A DNA stretch of 64,000 bases, taken from assembly GCA_021372355.1 (NCBI GenBank), contig JAJFUQ010000208.1, positions 88,284-152,283 on the forward strand, written 5' to 3'. Source of the DNA: Nocardiaceae bacterium (GTDB lineage Bacteria; Actinomycetota; Actinomycetes; Mycobacteriales; Mycobacteriaceae). A program made the translations under genes and the position numbers. The notes under the pieces were generated by a model. That model had not been told where the DNA came from, did no database searches, and worked only from the letters and a program-made list of their open reading frames with translations. How positions within the stretch are numbered: the stretch's first letter is position 1; the number at the start of each line of letters is the position of its first letter. Positions 56,313 through 64,000 of this stretch are shown here, one piece after another.

Positions 56313-57409
56313 TACCGTCCACCTACCAATTCGGAATAAGCCGCGGTCAGTTCGAGACGAATCGTCAACATCGCCAAGTCGATCAACCGTCCTCCTGGTT
56401 TGGGCACCGCCATCGACGCGACCGGGTCGGCCCCGTCCTCGGCAGTCACAAGGGCGACGTCGGGCAGCGCAGCCGTGCGGCGGCGAACGCCCGCGAAATC
56501 CGGCCCCACCGTCAAGACGAACACCCGTGCCGGGTCTTGCGGGCGCGGACCGTCGATCTCGTCATCGTGGAAAATCGGGTCGTAGTCGTCGGAAACGCCG
56601 CCACCGGTACCGCCGAGTCCGCCGGCACCGACGAGCACATCGTTGATGTGCGCATCCGCGGCAAGCACTCCGGAGCGCAGCAGCATCTGCGCACCGTGCG
56701 ACGCGATGATGACCGTGGCGGGGTCGTCGCCGGCGAGGACCACTCGACGATTCTGCATCCGCGCGGCCAGCGACTTGGCCGGATTACGGAACACTTCGTT
56801 GGCCGGACGATCCAGCATCGCCTCGCCGTCGATCGCGTCCGCGAGCTCGTCGAGCGTCGGCAAAACGCTCGCACCACGCTGGTCGATCGCGGCGAGGACC
56901 GCACACGCGCACGCCAGGAACCGGAGCATCGTGTTGTCTTCACGAACCGTGACCCGAGGTGGCATCGACATCGCACGACCGGCCCCGACGGCCCGCAGCG
57001 GCCCTTCATCCGGGCCCGCCACCACGACCTCCGCGCCACGACGCAACGCAGCGTCGACCGCCTCGATCATCCGCGGATCGGCAGCGTCGTCACCGGCCAC
57101 GAGGACGACATCGAGCGGACCGACCCACGGCGGGGTGTTCGGCAAATGGACAATCGGCACTCCCGACACCGAACCAGCAATGGCGACAAGCAGTTTCGCG
57201 GCATCTTCGGCACGCGAATTGCCGGTCACGATCAGCATGCTTCGCGGGCGCATCCCCGCCAGTGGTGCGAGCGCCCCTTCGGCGACGGCTGCGCCTGCGG
57301 CGCGCACCTGCGCTCCGCCCGATGCTGCCGAGCGCAGGATTCCCCGCCGATCCGCAGCTTCGATCGACGCGGCATCGTCGAAATCGTGGACAGGAGACAG
57401 TGCGTTCAT
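56312..57409 (-). CDS. SIS/TobH-like sugar isomerase-fold protein (Rv3256c homolog)
   Basis: This 365-residue protein lies between manB and manA, as in mycobacteria. Two Rossmann-like halves typical of phosphosugar isomerase (SIS) domains can be traced (LIVTGNSRAEDAAKLLVAIAG, then RVVLAGDDPATVIIASHGAQMLL). No catalytic residues can be assigned with confidence. The place inside the mannose activation operon suggests a part in GDP-mannose supply, which is inference. The ATG has a purine-rich AAGGGG tract upstream. Confidence 0.82.
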   Translation of the reverse strand: MNALSPVHDFDDAASIEAADRRGILRSAASGGAQVRAAGAAVAEGALAPLAGMRPRSMLIVTGNSRAEDAAKLLVAIAGSVSGVPIVHLPNTPPWVGPLDVVLVAGDDAADPRMIEAVDAALRRGAEVVVAGPDEGPLRAVGAGRAMSMPPRVTVREDNTMLRFLACACAVLAAIDQRGASVLPTLDELADAIDGEAMLDRPANEVFRNPAKSLAARMQNRRVVLAGDDPATVIIASHGAQMLLRSGVLAADAHINDVLVGAGGLGGTGGGVSDDYDPIFHDDEIDGPRPQDPARVFVLTVGPDFAGVRRRTAALPDVALVTAEDGADPVASMAVPKPGGRLIDLAMLTIRLELTAAYSELVGGR

Positions 57410-57500
57410 GACTGCTCACCGCCCCTTTCCTCGTCGATCGAGCCGCGCAAAACTACATGAAATACCGACCTTTGTCGCCTGCTTACTACAACTATCCCAG

Positions 57501-58865
57501 CTATCCGCGAACGATGGACAAGATCTCCTTGACAAGATCATCGGTCGCCTGCTTCGAGGGCGACTCCGCGTTGAGGCGAAGCAGCGGCTCGGTGTTCGAA
57601 GCGCGCAGGTTGAACCACGTGCCGTTGCCGAGTTCGACCGTGAGCCCATCGAGCTCATCGGTCGAGACGGTGCGATCAGCGAAGGCGGCCCGAACAGCTT
57701 CCGTGCGCGCCTTGGCATCGTCGACGGTCGAGTTGATCTCCCCCGAGGCCACATAGCGCTCGTACTTCGCGCCGAGGTCGGACAGCTTCTGATCCTTTTC
57801 GCCGAGCGCCGACAGCACGTGCATCGCGGCAAGCATCCCCGAGTCGGCACCCCAGAAGTCGCGGAAGTAGTAGTGCGCCGAGTGCTCGCCGCCGAACACC
57901 GCTCCGGTATCGGCCATCTGCTGCTTGATGAACGAGTGGCCCACGCGCGTCCGGACGACCTTGCCACCGAGCTCGGTCACGATCTCCGGCACCGCGTGCG
58001 AGGTGATGAGGTTGTGAATGATCGTCGCGCCGGGCTCTTTCGCGAGTTCGCGCTCGGCGACCAGGGCGGTGATGGCCGACGGCGAGACGGGGTCGCCCTT
58101 TTCATCGACGACGAAGCAGCGGTCGGCGTCGCCGTCGAAGGCGATACCAATGTCTGCGCCGCATTCGACCGTCAGCTTCTGCAGATCGACGAGGTTCTTC
58201 GGGTCGAGTGGGTTGGCCTCGTGGTTCGGGAACGAGCCGTCGAGTTCGAAGTACAGCGGCACGATCTCCATGTCCAGGGGTCCGAGAACCTCGGGAACGG
58301 TGTAGCCGCCCATTCCATTGCCGGCGTCGACGGCGACCTTCAGATGGCGCAGCCCGGAGAGGTCGACCTGCTCGCGGATAAACTCGGCATAGTCCGACAG
58401 GACATTGACCTCACGCGAGGTGCCCGGTTCACCGTCGTACGCGGGAACGCCCTCGATGATCTCCGCGGAAATTGCCCGAAGTCCGGTGTCCTGGCCGACC
58501 GGCTTGGCGCCGGCGTAACACATCTTGATGCCGTTGTACTTGGCCGGATTGTGGCTCGCGGTGAACATCGCACCGGGGCAGTCGAACTTGCCCGAGGCGA
58601 AGTACAGCTGGTCGGTCGAGGCGAGGCCGATGTGGACGACGTTGAGTCCCTGCGACTGCGCGCCTTCACCGAAAGCGCGCGACAGCGCCGGCGACGAATC
58701 GCGCATGTCATGACCGATGACGATCTCGGTTGCCTTGTCGCGAACGAGTCGGGCGAATGCGGCGCCAACGTCGCGGACAAGCTCCTCGGTGATCTGCTCG
58801 CCGACGACGCCTCGAACGTCGTACGCCTTGATCGTGGCACTGACCAGTTCGCTTGAATGACCCAC
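57501..58865 (-). CDS. manB: Phosphomannomutase/phosphoglucomutase ManB
   Basis: This 454-residue alpha-D-phosphohexomutase converts mannose-6-P to mannose-1-P for GDP-mannose. The phospho-serine loop TASHNP has S104, metal loop DGDADRC and sugar loop GGEHSAHYYFRD follow in order, then the phosphate-binding domain RASNTEPLLRLNAE. The GTG at 58865 is chosen: GGGGAG lies nine bases upstream and TIKAYDVRG follows as in Mtb ManB. First gene of the manB - SIS - manA set, 91 bases from the next. Confidence 0.94.
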   Translation of the reverse strand: MGHSSELVSATIKAYDVRGVVGEQITEELVRDVGAAFARLVRDKATEIVIGHDMRDSSPALSRAFGEGAQSQGLNVVHIGLASTDQLYFASGKFDCPGAMFTASHNPAKYNGIKMCYAGAKPVGQDTGLRAISAEIIEGVPAYDGEPGTSREVNVLSDYAEFIREQVDLSGLRHLKVAVDAGNGMGGYTVPEVLGPLDMEIVPLYFELDGSFPNHEANPLDPKNLVDLQKLTVECGADIGIAFDGDADRCFVVDEKGDPVSPSAITALVAERELAKEPGATIIHNLITSHAVPEIVTELGGKVVRTRVGHSFIKQQMADTGAVFGGEHSAHYYFRDFWGADSGMLAAMHVLSALGEKDQKLSDLGAKYERYVASGEINSTVDDAKARTEAVRAAFADRTVSTDELDGLTVELGNGTWFNLRASNTEPLLRLNAESPSKQATDDLVKEILSIVRG

Positions 58866-58962
58866 GGAATTCCGCTCCCCCGCATACAACCCAGCCGATG
58901 TGACAGGGTCAGCCTAGCGAGAAAGCGTGCGGTTGGGGCCTAGAGCGTTTGAGGAGCCGAGC

Positions 58963-59361
58963 TCAGATGGACGGATCGGGCAGGACCCGCAGGTGGCCGC
59001 GCCGGCCCGTTCGGACAGCCGGCCCAGCGTGCGGCATGACGGGCGAGAAATCGGTGTGCGCGACCGCCGCGCGAGCGGCTTCGACGCGCGGACGACCGGC
59101 TTCGCGCACTGCTTCCGCGAGAGCGGTCAGGTCGTCTTCATCTTGCGAGTTCGCCGAGAATCCGCCCTCATGACGGACGAGCGCCCAGCCCTTCGGAGCG
59201 GTGATCCGGGAGGCGTGCACATCGCACAGATCCCAGGAATGCGGCTCAGCGACAATGGCCAACGGACCGACCACAGCGGTCGAATCTGAGTAGACATACG
59301 TCAGCGTCGCAACGGCGGTGTTTTTGCAAGCTGGCCTGCAGCAACGACGAGCAAGTCTCAC
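58963..59361 (-). CDS. DUF3499 family protein (Rv3258c homolog)
   Basis: This 132-residue protein has an N-terminal zinc-ribbon-like cluster of cysteines (RRCCRPACKNTAVATL and a later CDVH pair) and a disordered basic C-terminus. The family is actinobacterial, always beside manB and whiB2, with unknown function. A TAATCT -10 element ends seven bases before the GTG start, implying a leaderless mRNA. It is divergent from the zincin-like gene. Confidence 0.87.
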   Translation of the reverse strand: MRLARRCCRPACKNTAVATLTYVYSDSTAVVGPLAIVAEPHSWDLCDVHASRITAPKGWALVRHEGGFSANSQDEDDLTALAEAVREAGRPRVEAARAAVAHTDFSPVMPHAGPAVRTGRRGHLRVLPDPSI

Positions 59362-59368
59362 AAAGGTG

Positions 59369-59374
59369 AGATTA
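59369..59374 (-). promoter_or_regulatory. -10 element TAATCT of the DUF3499 gene
   Basis: TAATCT on the minus strand ends seven bases before the GTG at 59361, with no ribosome binding site. Together with the element at 59497 it makes a divergent pair of leaderless promoters. Confidence 0.45.
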
Positions 59375-59496
59375 TCTGTCTCTCAGGAACTATCGCGTCG
59401 GACACACCGGACGCCCGCTCGGCGTGCGTCTCAACTGCATAAACATGACGTACCGCGCTTAGACGTCCACCGTTACCGGCTCCCGGATGCGCTGGG

Positions 59497-59502
59497 TATT
59501 CT
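59497..59502 (+). promoter_or_regulatory. -10 element TATTCT of the zincin-like gene
   Basis: TATTCT ends six bases before the ATG at 59509, again with no ribosome binding site. Confidence 0.45.
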
Positions 59503-59508
59503 CCGACC

Positions 59509-59985
59509 ATGCCTCCGCGTTCCCGCCGCCGCCCGATCACCACTCGGAGCATCTCGCGTCGCGGGCGAGGCCTCCGCGGCCAGCTGTTGCCGCAGACCCT
59601 GCCCGGCTGGCGGACGCGAGGCGAGAAGTTCGACGAGCTCGTTCTGGAAGCGTTCGGCCCGATCGACTCGCGTTGGCACGACCGGCTCACCAAGCTCGAC
59701 ATCGCCGTCGACGACGTGCCGAAGATCCGCCCGATCGACCCGGAAAGCGTCACGTGGCCGGAGGAAGTCGTCGCGGACGGACCGGTTCCGCTCTCGCGGT
59801 TGATTCCGGCCGGCAAGGACAAGAACGGGCAGGCGACCCGAGCACGAATCGTCATCTTCCGGCGTCCACTTGAACTGCGCGCCAAGGACCCGGACGACAT
59901 GGCGGACCTGCTCCACGACATCTTGGTTCAGCAGGTGGCGACGTACCTGCGTGTAGACCCGGATGTCATCGACCCCGACGTGTAG
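59509..59985 (+). CDS. Zincin-like 'metallopeptidase family' protein (Rv3259 homolog)
   Basis: This 158-residue protein has a very basic N-terminus (PPRSRRRPITTRSISRRGRG) followed by the domain usually annotated as a metallopeptidase family (FDELVLEAFGPIDSRWHDRL...IDVAVDDVPKI-like core). The HExxH zinc motif of true zincins is not present: the expected position reads L-L-H-D-I-L-V-Q-Q. It therefore may not be an active protease. The gene order DUF3499 - this gene - whiB2 is conserved. Function unknown. Confidence 0.82.
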   Translation: MPPRSRRRPITTRSISRRGRGLRGQLLPQTLPGWRTRGEKFDELVLEAFGPIDSRWHDRLTKLDIAVDDVPKIRPIDPESVTWPEEVVADGPVPLSRLIPAGKDKNGQATRARIVIFRRPLELRAKDPDDMADLLHDILVQQVATYLRVDPDVIDPDV

Positions 59986-60093
59986 ACGCGGTTGAAACCC
60001 CAACCCGAACGATTCGGTGCTCCCGTGGAACCGCCATCCATATATGTCGATCGCAACGCCCTGATAGCACCGCACCGTTGACGGCATAAACGC

Positions 60094-60126
60094 AATCAGC
60101 CCCGGCTCAGTGAGCTGGGGCTGATT
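60094..60126. terminator. Terminator between the zincin-like gene and whiB2
   Basis: AATCAGCCCCGGCTC (60094-60108) pairs with GAGCTGGGGCTGATT (60112-60126), a 15-base stem with one wobble and a 3-base loop. It lies 18 bases beyond the whiB2 stop and about 110 bases after the converging gene. Confidence 0.85.
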
Positions 60127-60144
60127 AGCAGGTTCTCTATTGAA

Positions 60145-60504
60145 TTAGCTGATGGTGCGCTTGAGGCGACGACGCTCACGCTCGGAGAGTCCGCCCCAAA
60201 TACCGAAGCGCTCGTCGTGCGCAAGTGCATATTCCAGGCACTCGTCACGAACTTCGCAGCCCTGGCAAATGCGCTTGGCTTCGCGGGTCGATCCACCCTT
60301 TTCCGGAAAGAATGCCTCGGGGTCGGTCTGGGCACAGAGCGCGCGCTCTTGCCAAGACTCAGGTTCGACCTCGAGCAGGTTCTCCATACCTTCGACGATC
60401 AGGCTCAGGCGTGGTGCGCCATTGCCGATCTCAATTGCATGGGTTTGCGGTACGCCGTCCACTCGGCTCGAGGGAGTGCCGATTCTCCCAAGGGCGATGG
60501 CCAT
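60145..60504 (-). CDS. whiB2: WhiB2/WhmD iron-sulfur regulator of cell division
   Basis: This 119-residue Wbl protein has cluster cysteines C57, C80, C83 and C89, the G-I-W-G-G turn at 101-105 and a basic tail (ERERRRLKRTIS). The first ~48 residues are an extension typical of WhmD compared with WhiB1. WhmD is needed for septation in mycobacteria. GGAGG lies seven bases before the ATG. A structured ~130-base leader precedes it. The gene is divergent from fbiA. Confidence 0.95.
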   Translation of the reverse strand: MAIALGRIGTPSSRVDGVPQTHAIEIGNGAPRLSLIVEGMENLLEVEPESWQERALCAQTDPEAFFPEKGGSTREAKRICQGCEVRDECLEYALAHDERFGIWGGLSERERRRLKRTIS

Positions 60505-60533
60505 CGCTCCGCCTCCTCACATTGTTAAGCAGT

Positions 60534-60588
60534 AAAAAATTGGGGAAGAGCCCCCCGAAAGGGACCAAGGTGCTGTCGCTTACGCGAC
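60534..60588 (-). promoter_or_regulatory. Structured whiB2 leader with hairpins and U-run
   Basis: On the whiB2 mRNA three elements follow in order: a hairpin GTCGC-GTAA-GCGAC (60588-60575), a CCC-TTTC-GGG hairpin (60563-60554), and an overlapping GGGG-CTCTT-CCCC hairpin (60554-60542) followed after two bases by six U residues (60539-60534), just ahead of the ribosome binding site. The second and third compete for one of the same G bases. This resembles a small attenuator; the 4-base stem is weak, so confidence is limited. Confidence 0.4.
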
Positions 60589-60640
60589 GTTCGTGAGTGC
60601 AGGTCTGCCATCCAAGTGTGTTCGGAATGACATGGCTGTG

Positions 60641-60671
60641 ATTATGGCACGGGTTAACACTGCCGGGTCAA
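60641..60671 (-). promoter_or_regulatory. Candidate whiB2 promoter
   Basis: TTGACC (60671-60666) and CATAAT (60646-60641) are separated by 19 bases on the minus strand, a slightly long but otherwise good SigA-type promoter. It predicts an RNA start near 60634 and a leader of about 130 bases. Confidence 0.45.
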
Positions 60672-60708
60672 GTAACGATGCAATTCCCTTACCATCTTGT
60701 GAACGCCC

Positions 60709-60714
60709 TAGGCT
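60709..60714 (+). promoter_or_regulatory. -10 element TAGGCT of fbiA
   Basis: TAGGCT ends eight bases before the GTG at 60723 with no ribosome binding site, the same layout as the lipid kinase and ferritin-like genes. Predicts a leaderless fbiAB transcript. Confidence 0.5.
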
Positions 60715-60722
60715 GTTGCCTT

Positions 60723-61703
60723 GTGTCACGGTCGAGTCTCAGTTCGAACCTCAAAATCACCGTCCTCGTCGGGGGCGTTGGTGGTGCAAAGTTCCTGGTA
60801 GGGCTACGTGAGCTACTTCCAGAGCCCAGCCAGATCACCGCGTTGGTCAACGTCGGCGACGACATCTGGCTTCATGGACTACGCATATGTCCCGATTTGG
60901 ATACATGTATGTACACCCTGGGTGGGGGTGTAGACAAAGCCCGTGGTTGGGGCCAGGCGGACGAATCCTGGACCGTCGGTGAGGAACTCGCGAGGTACAA
61001 CGCGATTCCGGACTGGTTCTCCCTCGGCGACCGCGATATCGCCACCCACCTCATCCGAAGCCAGATGTTGCGGGCCGGCTACGCGCTCGCCGACATCACG
61101 GAGGCGCTGTGCGCGCGCTGGAAGCCGGGCGTGCGACTTCTTCCCGTGTCGAACGATCGCGCCGAAACACACGTCGTCGTCACCGATCCCGAGACCGGAA
61201 ACCGGCAGGCGATCCACTTCCAGGAATGGTGGGTGCGGCACCGGACGAATATCCCGACGCACGAATTCCTGAACATCGGATCAGACCAAGCAAAACCCGC
61301 TCCGGGCGTGTTGGCCGCCATCGAGGAGGCCGATGTCGTTCTGTTTGCGCCGTCGAACCCGATCGTCAGCATTGATCCGATCCTCGCCATTCCCGGCGTG
61401 CGCGGCGCGCTGCAGAAGACCAAAGCGAAGGTCGTCGGACTTTCGCCGATCATCGGCGGCAAGCCGCTGCGCGGAATGGCCGACGCGTGCCTCGAGGTCC
61501 TCGGCATCGAAACCACCGCCGAAGCGGTGGGCCGCCATTTCGGTGGCCGGTCTGAGGGCGGCGTTCTCGACGGCTGGCTCGTGCACACCGGAGACACGGC
61601 GCACGTCCCCGGCGTCGAGGTCCGGGCGGTCCCCCTGCTCATGACCGACCCCAGCACGACCGCCGAGATGGCACGCGAAGCACTCGCACTGGCCGGTATC
61701 TGA
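60723..61703 (+). CDS. fbiA: F420 biosynthesis transferase FbiA (CofD family)
   Basis: This 326-residue transferase joins the phosphoenolpyruvyl/lactyl phosphate unit from its guanylylated donor to the deazaflavin Fo, giving (dehydro-)F420-0. Family motifs are [17 protein letters not shown] at the N-terminus, [32 protein letters not shown] and [14 protein letters not shown]. The GTG at 60723 places this start correctly and matches the leaderless promoter; the longer frame has no similarity. Its stop overlaps the fbiB ATG (TGATG). Confidence 0.95.
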   Translation: MSRSSLSSNLKITVLVGGVGGAKFLVGLRELLPEPSQITALVNVGDDIWLHGLRICPDLDTCMYTLGGGVDKARGWGQADESWTVGEELARYNAIPDWFSLGDRDIATHLIRSQMLRAGYALADITEALCARWKPGVRLLPVSNDRAETHVVVTDPETGNRQAIHFQEWWVRHRTNIPTHEFLNIGSDQAKPAPGVLAAIEEADVVLFAPSNPIVSIDPILAIPGVRGALQKTKAKVVGLSPIIGGKPLRGMADACLEVLGIETTAEAVGRHFGGRSEGGVLDGWLVHTGDTAHVPGVEVRAVPLLMTDPSTTAEMAREALALAGI

Positions 61704-63037
61704 TGGACCATGCCGCTGCCGAGCTGCGCATCCGGCCGATCACCGGGCTGCCGGAGTTCCGTCCGGGCGACGACGTCGCGTCGGCCATCGTCGAGGCCGC
61801 GCCGTGGCTTGCGGACGGCGACATCCTGGTCGTGACGAGCAAGATCATCTCAAAATGTGAGGGTCGCATCGTCACCGCACCCTTGGACCCCGACGAGCGC
61901 GACGCATTGCGCCGAGAACTGGTGGATGCGGAGGCAGTCCGGGTGCTCGCGCAGTTCAAGCGCACGCTCATCACGGAGAACCGACTCGGTATCGTGGCCG
62001 CTGCGTCTGGCGTCGACGGCTCGAACGTCGACACCGGCGAACTCGCCTTGCTGCCCGTGGACCCGGATGCCAGCGCCGCCGCCCTGCGCGAGCGACTGCA
62101 CGAACTGCTTGGCGTGACCGTCGCGGTGATCATCACGGACACGATGGGTCGGGCCTGGCGCAACGGCCAGATCGATGCCGCGATCGGCTCCTCCGGCCTC
62201 CAGGTGCTGCACGGTTACGCGGGCACACAAGACCGTCACGGCAACGACCTCATGGTCACCGAAGTCGCGGTCGCTGACGAGCTCAGCGCAGCCGCTGACC
62301 TGGTCAAAGGCAAGCTCGGCGGCGTTCCGGTGGCGGTCGTCACCGGCTTTCCGACGCGGGACGACGGCTCGAAAGCAGCCGACCTGATCCGACGGGAAGA
62401 CGACCTGTTCTGGCTGGGTGCGGACGCGGCGATTGCCCGTGGCCGAACAGAGGCGCTCCGACTGCGAAAGTCGGTGCGGGAGTTCACCGATGCACCGGTC
62501 GACCCGGACGCGATCCGGCGTGCCGTGGCGCGCGCCTCGACTGCGCCGGCTCCGCATCACACCCGCCCGGTGCGATTCGTGTGGCTCCGGGATCGTGATC
62601 GTCGACTGGAACTTCTGGATGCGATGAAGCAGAAGTGGCGAACCGATTTGTCAGGTGACGGTCGTACTCCGGAGAGCGTCGAGAAGCGCGTCAAGCGCGG
62701 CGACATCCTGTACCGGGCACCCGAGGTCGTGATCCCGTTCTGGGTACCGGACGGTGCCCACACCTACCGCGACTCGATTCGTCAGACCGCCGAGTCGACG
62801 ATGTTCACCGTTGCCGCTGGTGCTGCAGTGCAGGCTTTGCTCGTCGCACTGGCGACCGACGGGGTCGGCAGCTGCTGGATCGGATCGACGATCTTCACGC
62901 CCGACATCGTTCGCGACATTCTCGATCTGCCCGCAGACTGGAGTCCGCTGGGCGCTATCGCGATCGGCCACCCGACCGAACCCCTGACACCTCGCCCCGA
63001 ACCCGCACTGTGGGACGGACTGCTGACCGAACGATGA
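61703..63037 (+). CDS. fbiB: F420-0:gamma-glutamyl ligase/FMN reductase FbiB
   Basis: This 444-residue bifunctional protein is an N-terminal CofE-type ligase ([33 protein letters not shown]) that adds poly-gamma-glutamate to F420-0. It is fused to a C-terminal nitroreductase-fold FMN domain ([22 protein letters not shown], about residues 250-444) that reduces dehydro-F420-0. The fusion is typical of actinobacteria. It is coupled to fbiA by a one-base overlap, and the NUDIX gene follows after ten bases. Confidence 0.96.
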   Translation: MDHAAAELRIRPITGLPEFRPGDDVASAIVEAAPWLADGDILVVTSKIISKCEGRIVTAPLDPDERDALRRELVDAEAVRVLAQFKRTLITENRLGIVAAASGVDGSNVDTGELALLPVDPDASAAALRERLHELLGVTVAVIITDTMGRAWRNGQIDAAIGSSGLQVLHGYAGTQDRHGNDLMVTEVAVADELSAAADLVKGKLGGVPVAVVTGFPTRDDGSKAADLIRREDDLFWLGADAAIARGRTEALRLRKSVREFTDAPVDPDAIRRAVARASTAPAPHHTRPVRFVWLRDRDRRLELLDAMKQKWRTDLSGDGRTPESVEKRVKRGDILYRAPEVVIPFWVPDGAHTYRDSIRQTAESTMFTVAAGAAVQALLVALATDGVGSCWIGSTIFTPDIVRDILDLPADWSPLGAIAIGHPTEPLTPRPEPALWDGLLTER

Positions 63038-63047
63038 GGACTCACTC

Positions 63048-63596
63048 ATGAGCGCCCGCTCGCTGAACGAATCCGCCACAGCCCTGCTCAACGAGTTTCG
63101 CGGTCGCAATGACGCCGAGGAATCGCTGCGGCTCACGCTGCTGGCCTTCCTCGGGTCCGCCCCCGACGGCTGCCTCCGCAAGCACGCCCCGGGCCACATC
63201 ACCGCATCCGCGCTGGTCATGGACGACAACCACGAGAAGGTCCTACTGACCCTGCACCCGAAGGTCGGTAAGTGGATTCAGCTCGGCGGCCATTGCGAGA
63301 AGACCGATGAGACGATCGTCGACGCCGCGTTGCGCGAAGCGACCGAGGAGTCGGGCATCGAGGGTTTGCGCATCGAACCGAAGTTGCTGCACCTCCACAC
63401 GCACCCGATCACATGCTCACTGGGAGTGCCGACCCGGCACCTCGACCTGCGCTTCCTCGTGCACGCGCACCCCGACGCCCAGCCGGTCATCAGCGATGAG
63501 TCCGTCGACCTGGCGTGGTGGCCGATCGATGCGCTGCCGGAGAACCGCGAGGCGGGCGTACTCGAGGACATGATCGCGTTGGCGAACGCGCGTTAG
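63048..63596 (+). CDS. NUDIX hydrolase
   Basis: This 182-residue hydrolase has a NUDIX box reading GGHCEKTDETIVDAALREATEESGI in outline. The REATEESG half is canonical, but the first half carries one extra residue between the Gly and the first Glu compared with the usual G-x5-E spacing, a variant seen in one NUDIX subgroup. Substrate unknown. It lies ten bases after fbiB, so it is probably co-transcribed with F420 synthesis genes; a housekeeping role for that pathway is inference. Confidence 0.88.
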   Translation: MSARSLNESATALLNEFRGRNDAEESLRLTLLAFLGSAPDGCLRKHAPGHITASALVMDDNHEKVLLTLHPKVGKWIQLGGHCEKTDETIVDAALREATEESGIEGLRIEPKLLHLHTHPITCSLGVPTRHLDLRFLVHAHPDAQPVISDESVDLAWWPIDALPENREAGVLEDMIALANAR

Positions 63597-63607
63597 TACG
63601 GCGCTGG

Positions 63608-64000
63608 TCAGACAATCGGCGGTGCGGTCGATTCGTACGTGTGACCGGTTGGCGTCCGCGTTTCGAAGGTGTGCCGGTCCCCGTTGATGGGTTTCTCGCT
63701 GAATCCGGGTGCCTCCTTGTGGTAATTGCAGAATTCACACCGGCCCGCCCCGTCTTCGGCGCTGGTGGCTCCGCCGTGGCGGGATCGGATGATGTGGTCG
63801 TGATGCTTGATCGGCGCCCCGCAATAGGGGGTGCGGCAGCGGTCATCACGCAGGTCGAGGATCTGCGCGAGGGGTTTCGGGAAGATCCTGCGGCGCGAGT
63901 CCATAGCCACGAGTTCCCCGGTTGTGGGTGCGATGTACAACCGCCGAATCCAGGCCTTGGTTCTCGCCGACTGGGCGACCCAGAGGCGTGCGATCGCAGC
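63608..64000 (-). CDS. HNH endonuclease of the DUF222/13E12 type (5' end outside window)
   Basis: The last 130 residues are visible; the frame is open to the window edge, so the N-terminal DUF222 domain is not seen. The HNH region reads [20 protein letters not shown], then [16 protein letters not shown] and the [13 protein letters not shown] element, with four zinc-binding cysteines. These proteins belong to the 13E12 repeat family, which is multicopy in mycobacteria and Gordonia. It converges with the NUDIX gene after 11 bases. Confidence 0.88.
   Translation of the reverse strand, partial: AAIARLWVAQSARTKAWIRRLYIAPTTGELVAMDSRRRIFPKPLAQILDLRDDRCRTPYCGAPIKHHDHIIRSRHGGATSAEDGAGRCEFCNYHKEAPGFSEKPINGDRHTFETRTPTGHTYESTAPPIV

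Noticed and set aside
63608..64000. 13E12-type HNH gene as a mobile element
   Set aside because: Only part of the gene is visible, no repeats or integrase are present, and the family is not by itself mobile.

Overview
The window is high-GC actinobacterial chromosome from the mycolic-acid lineage (order Mycobacteriales). The evidence is a conserved set of neighbours in the order known from the Rv3205c-Rv3262 region of Mycobacterium tuberculosis: moeZ, a DUF3152 protease-like protein, TB9.4, rhlE, parA, gpm2, whiB1, pdtaS, rshA-sigH, aroA-rsgA, ferredoxin reductase/desaturases, secA, hpf, lpqB-mtrB-mtrA-tmk, ahcY, manA-manB, whiB2, fbiA-fbiB. The genus cannot be fixed from sequence alone; a Gordonia/Rhodococcus/Williamsia-like organism fits best (inference). 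Genes are densely packed with many 1-4 base stop/start overlaps. No tRNA, rRNA, insertion sequence, prophage or CRISPR array was seen.

Layout. 1-7.7 kb: nitrate/nitrite assimilation, with nirB-nirD-nnaR and one narK on the minus strand, divergent from a second narK across a 589-base regulatory gap. 7.7-10.5 kb: a small membrane protein and two tandem FAD monooxygenases. 10.6-18.6 kb: the conserved block from the Rv3205c homolog to the Rv3212 homolog. 18.6-24.8 kb: a lineage-specific island holding a DUF559 protein, gluconate uptake and phosphorylation (gntK-gntP), and a two-component system whose kinase is fused to a DUF4173 membrane protein. 24.8-31.9 kb: parA, gpm2, a lipid kinase, whiB1, pdtaS, a 24-codon ribosomal protein gene, rshA-sigH and an SRAP peptidase. 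32-42.3 kb: a CAP protein, aroA, rsgA, a lipid desaturation operon (reductase plus two desaturases) and a wax ester/triacylglycerol synthase-like gene. 42.3-52.9 kb: secA, hpf, comF, the MtrAB-LpqB envelope/division regulatory operon, tmk and a diguanylate cyclase. 53-64 kb: ahcY, a TetR regulator, mannose activation (manA, manB), whiB2, coenzyme F420 synthesis (fbiA-fbiB), a NUDIX hydrolase and a partial HNH nuclease gene.

The best leads beyond routine annotation are: the histidine kinase-DUF4173 fusion with a textbook ribosome binding site and in-frame ATG buried at the junction; sigH with its own SigH-type promoter and two well-supported start sites 36 codons apart, resembling the unstable long SigR isoform of Streptomyces; a matching SigH-type promoter in front of moeZ; rhlE with no usable ATG/GTG/TTG start; a wax synthase-like enzyme with serine in place of its catalytic histidine; a TetR regulator that looks like AlkX but has lost its alkane genes; a CRP-like site and an IdeR-like half-site before whiB1; and at least nine genes whose -10 element sits 6-8 bases from the start codon, the signature of leaderless transcripts.
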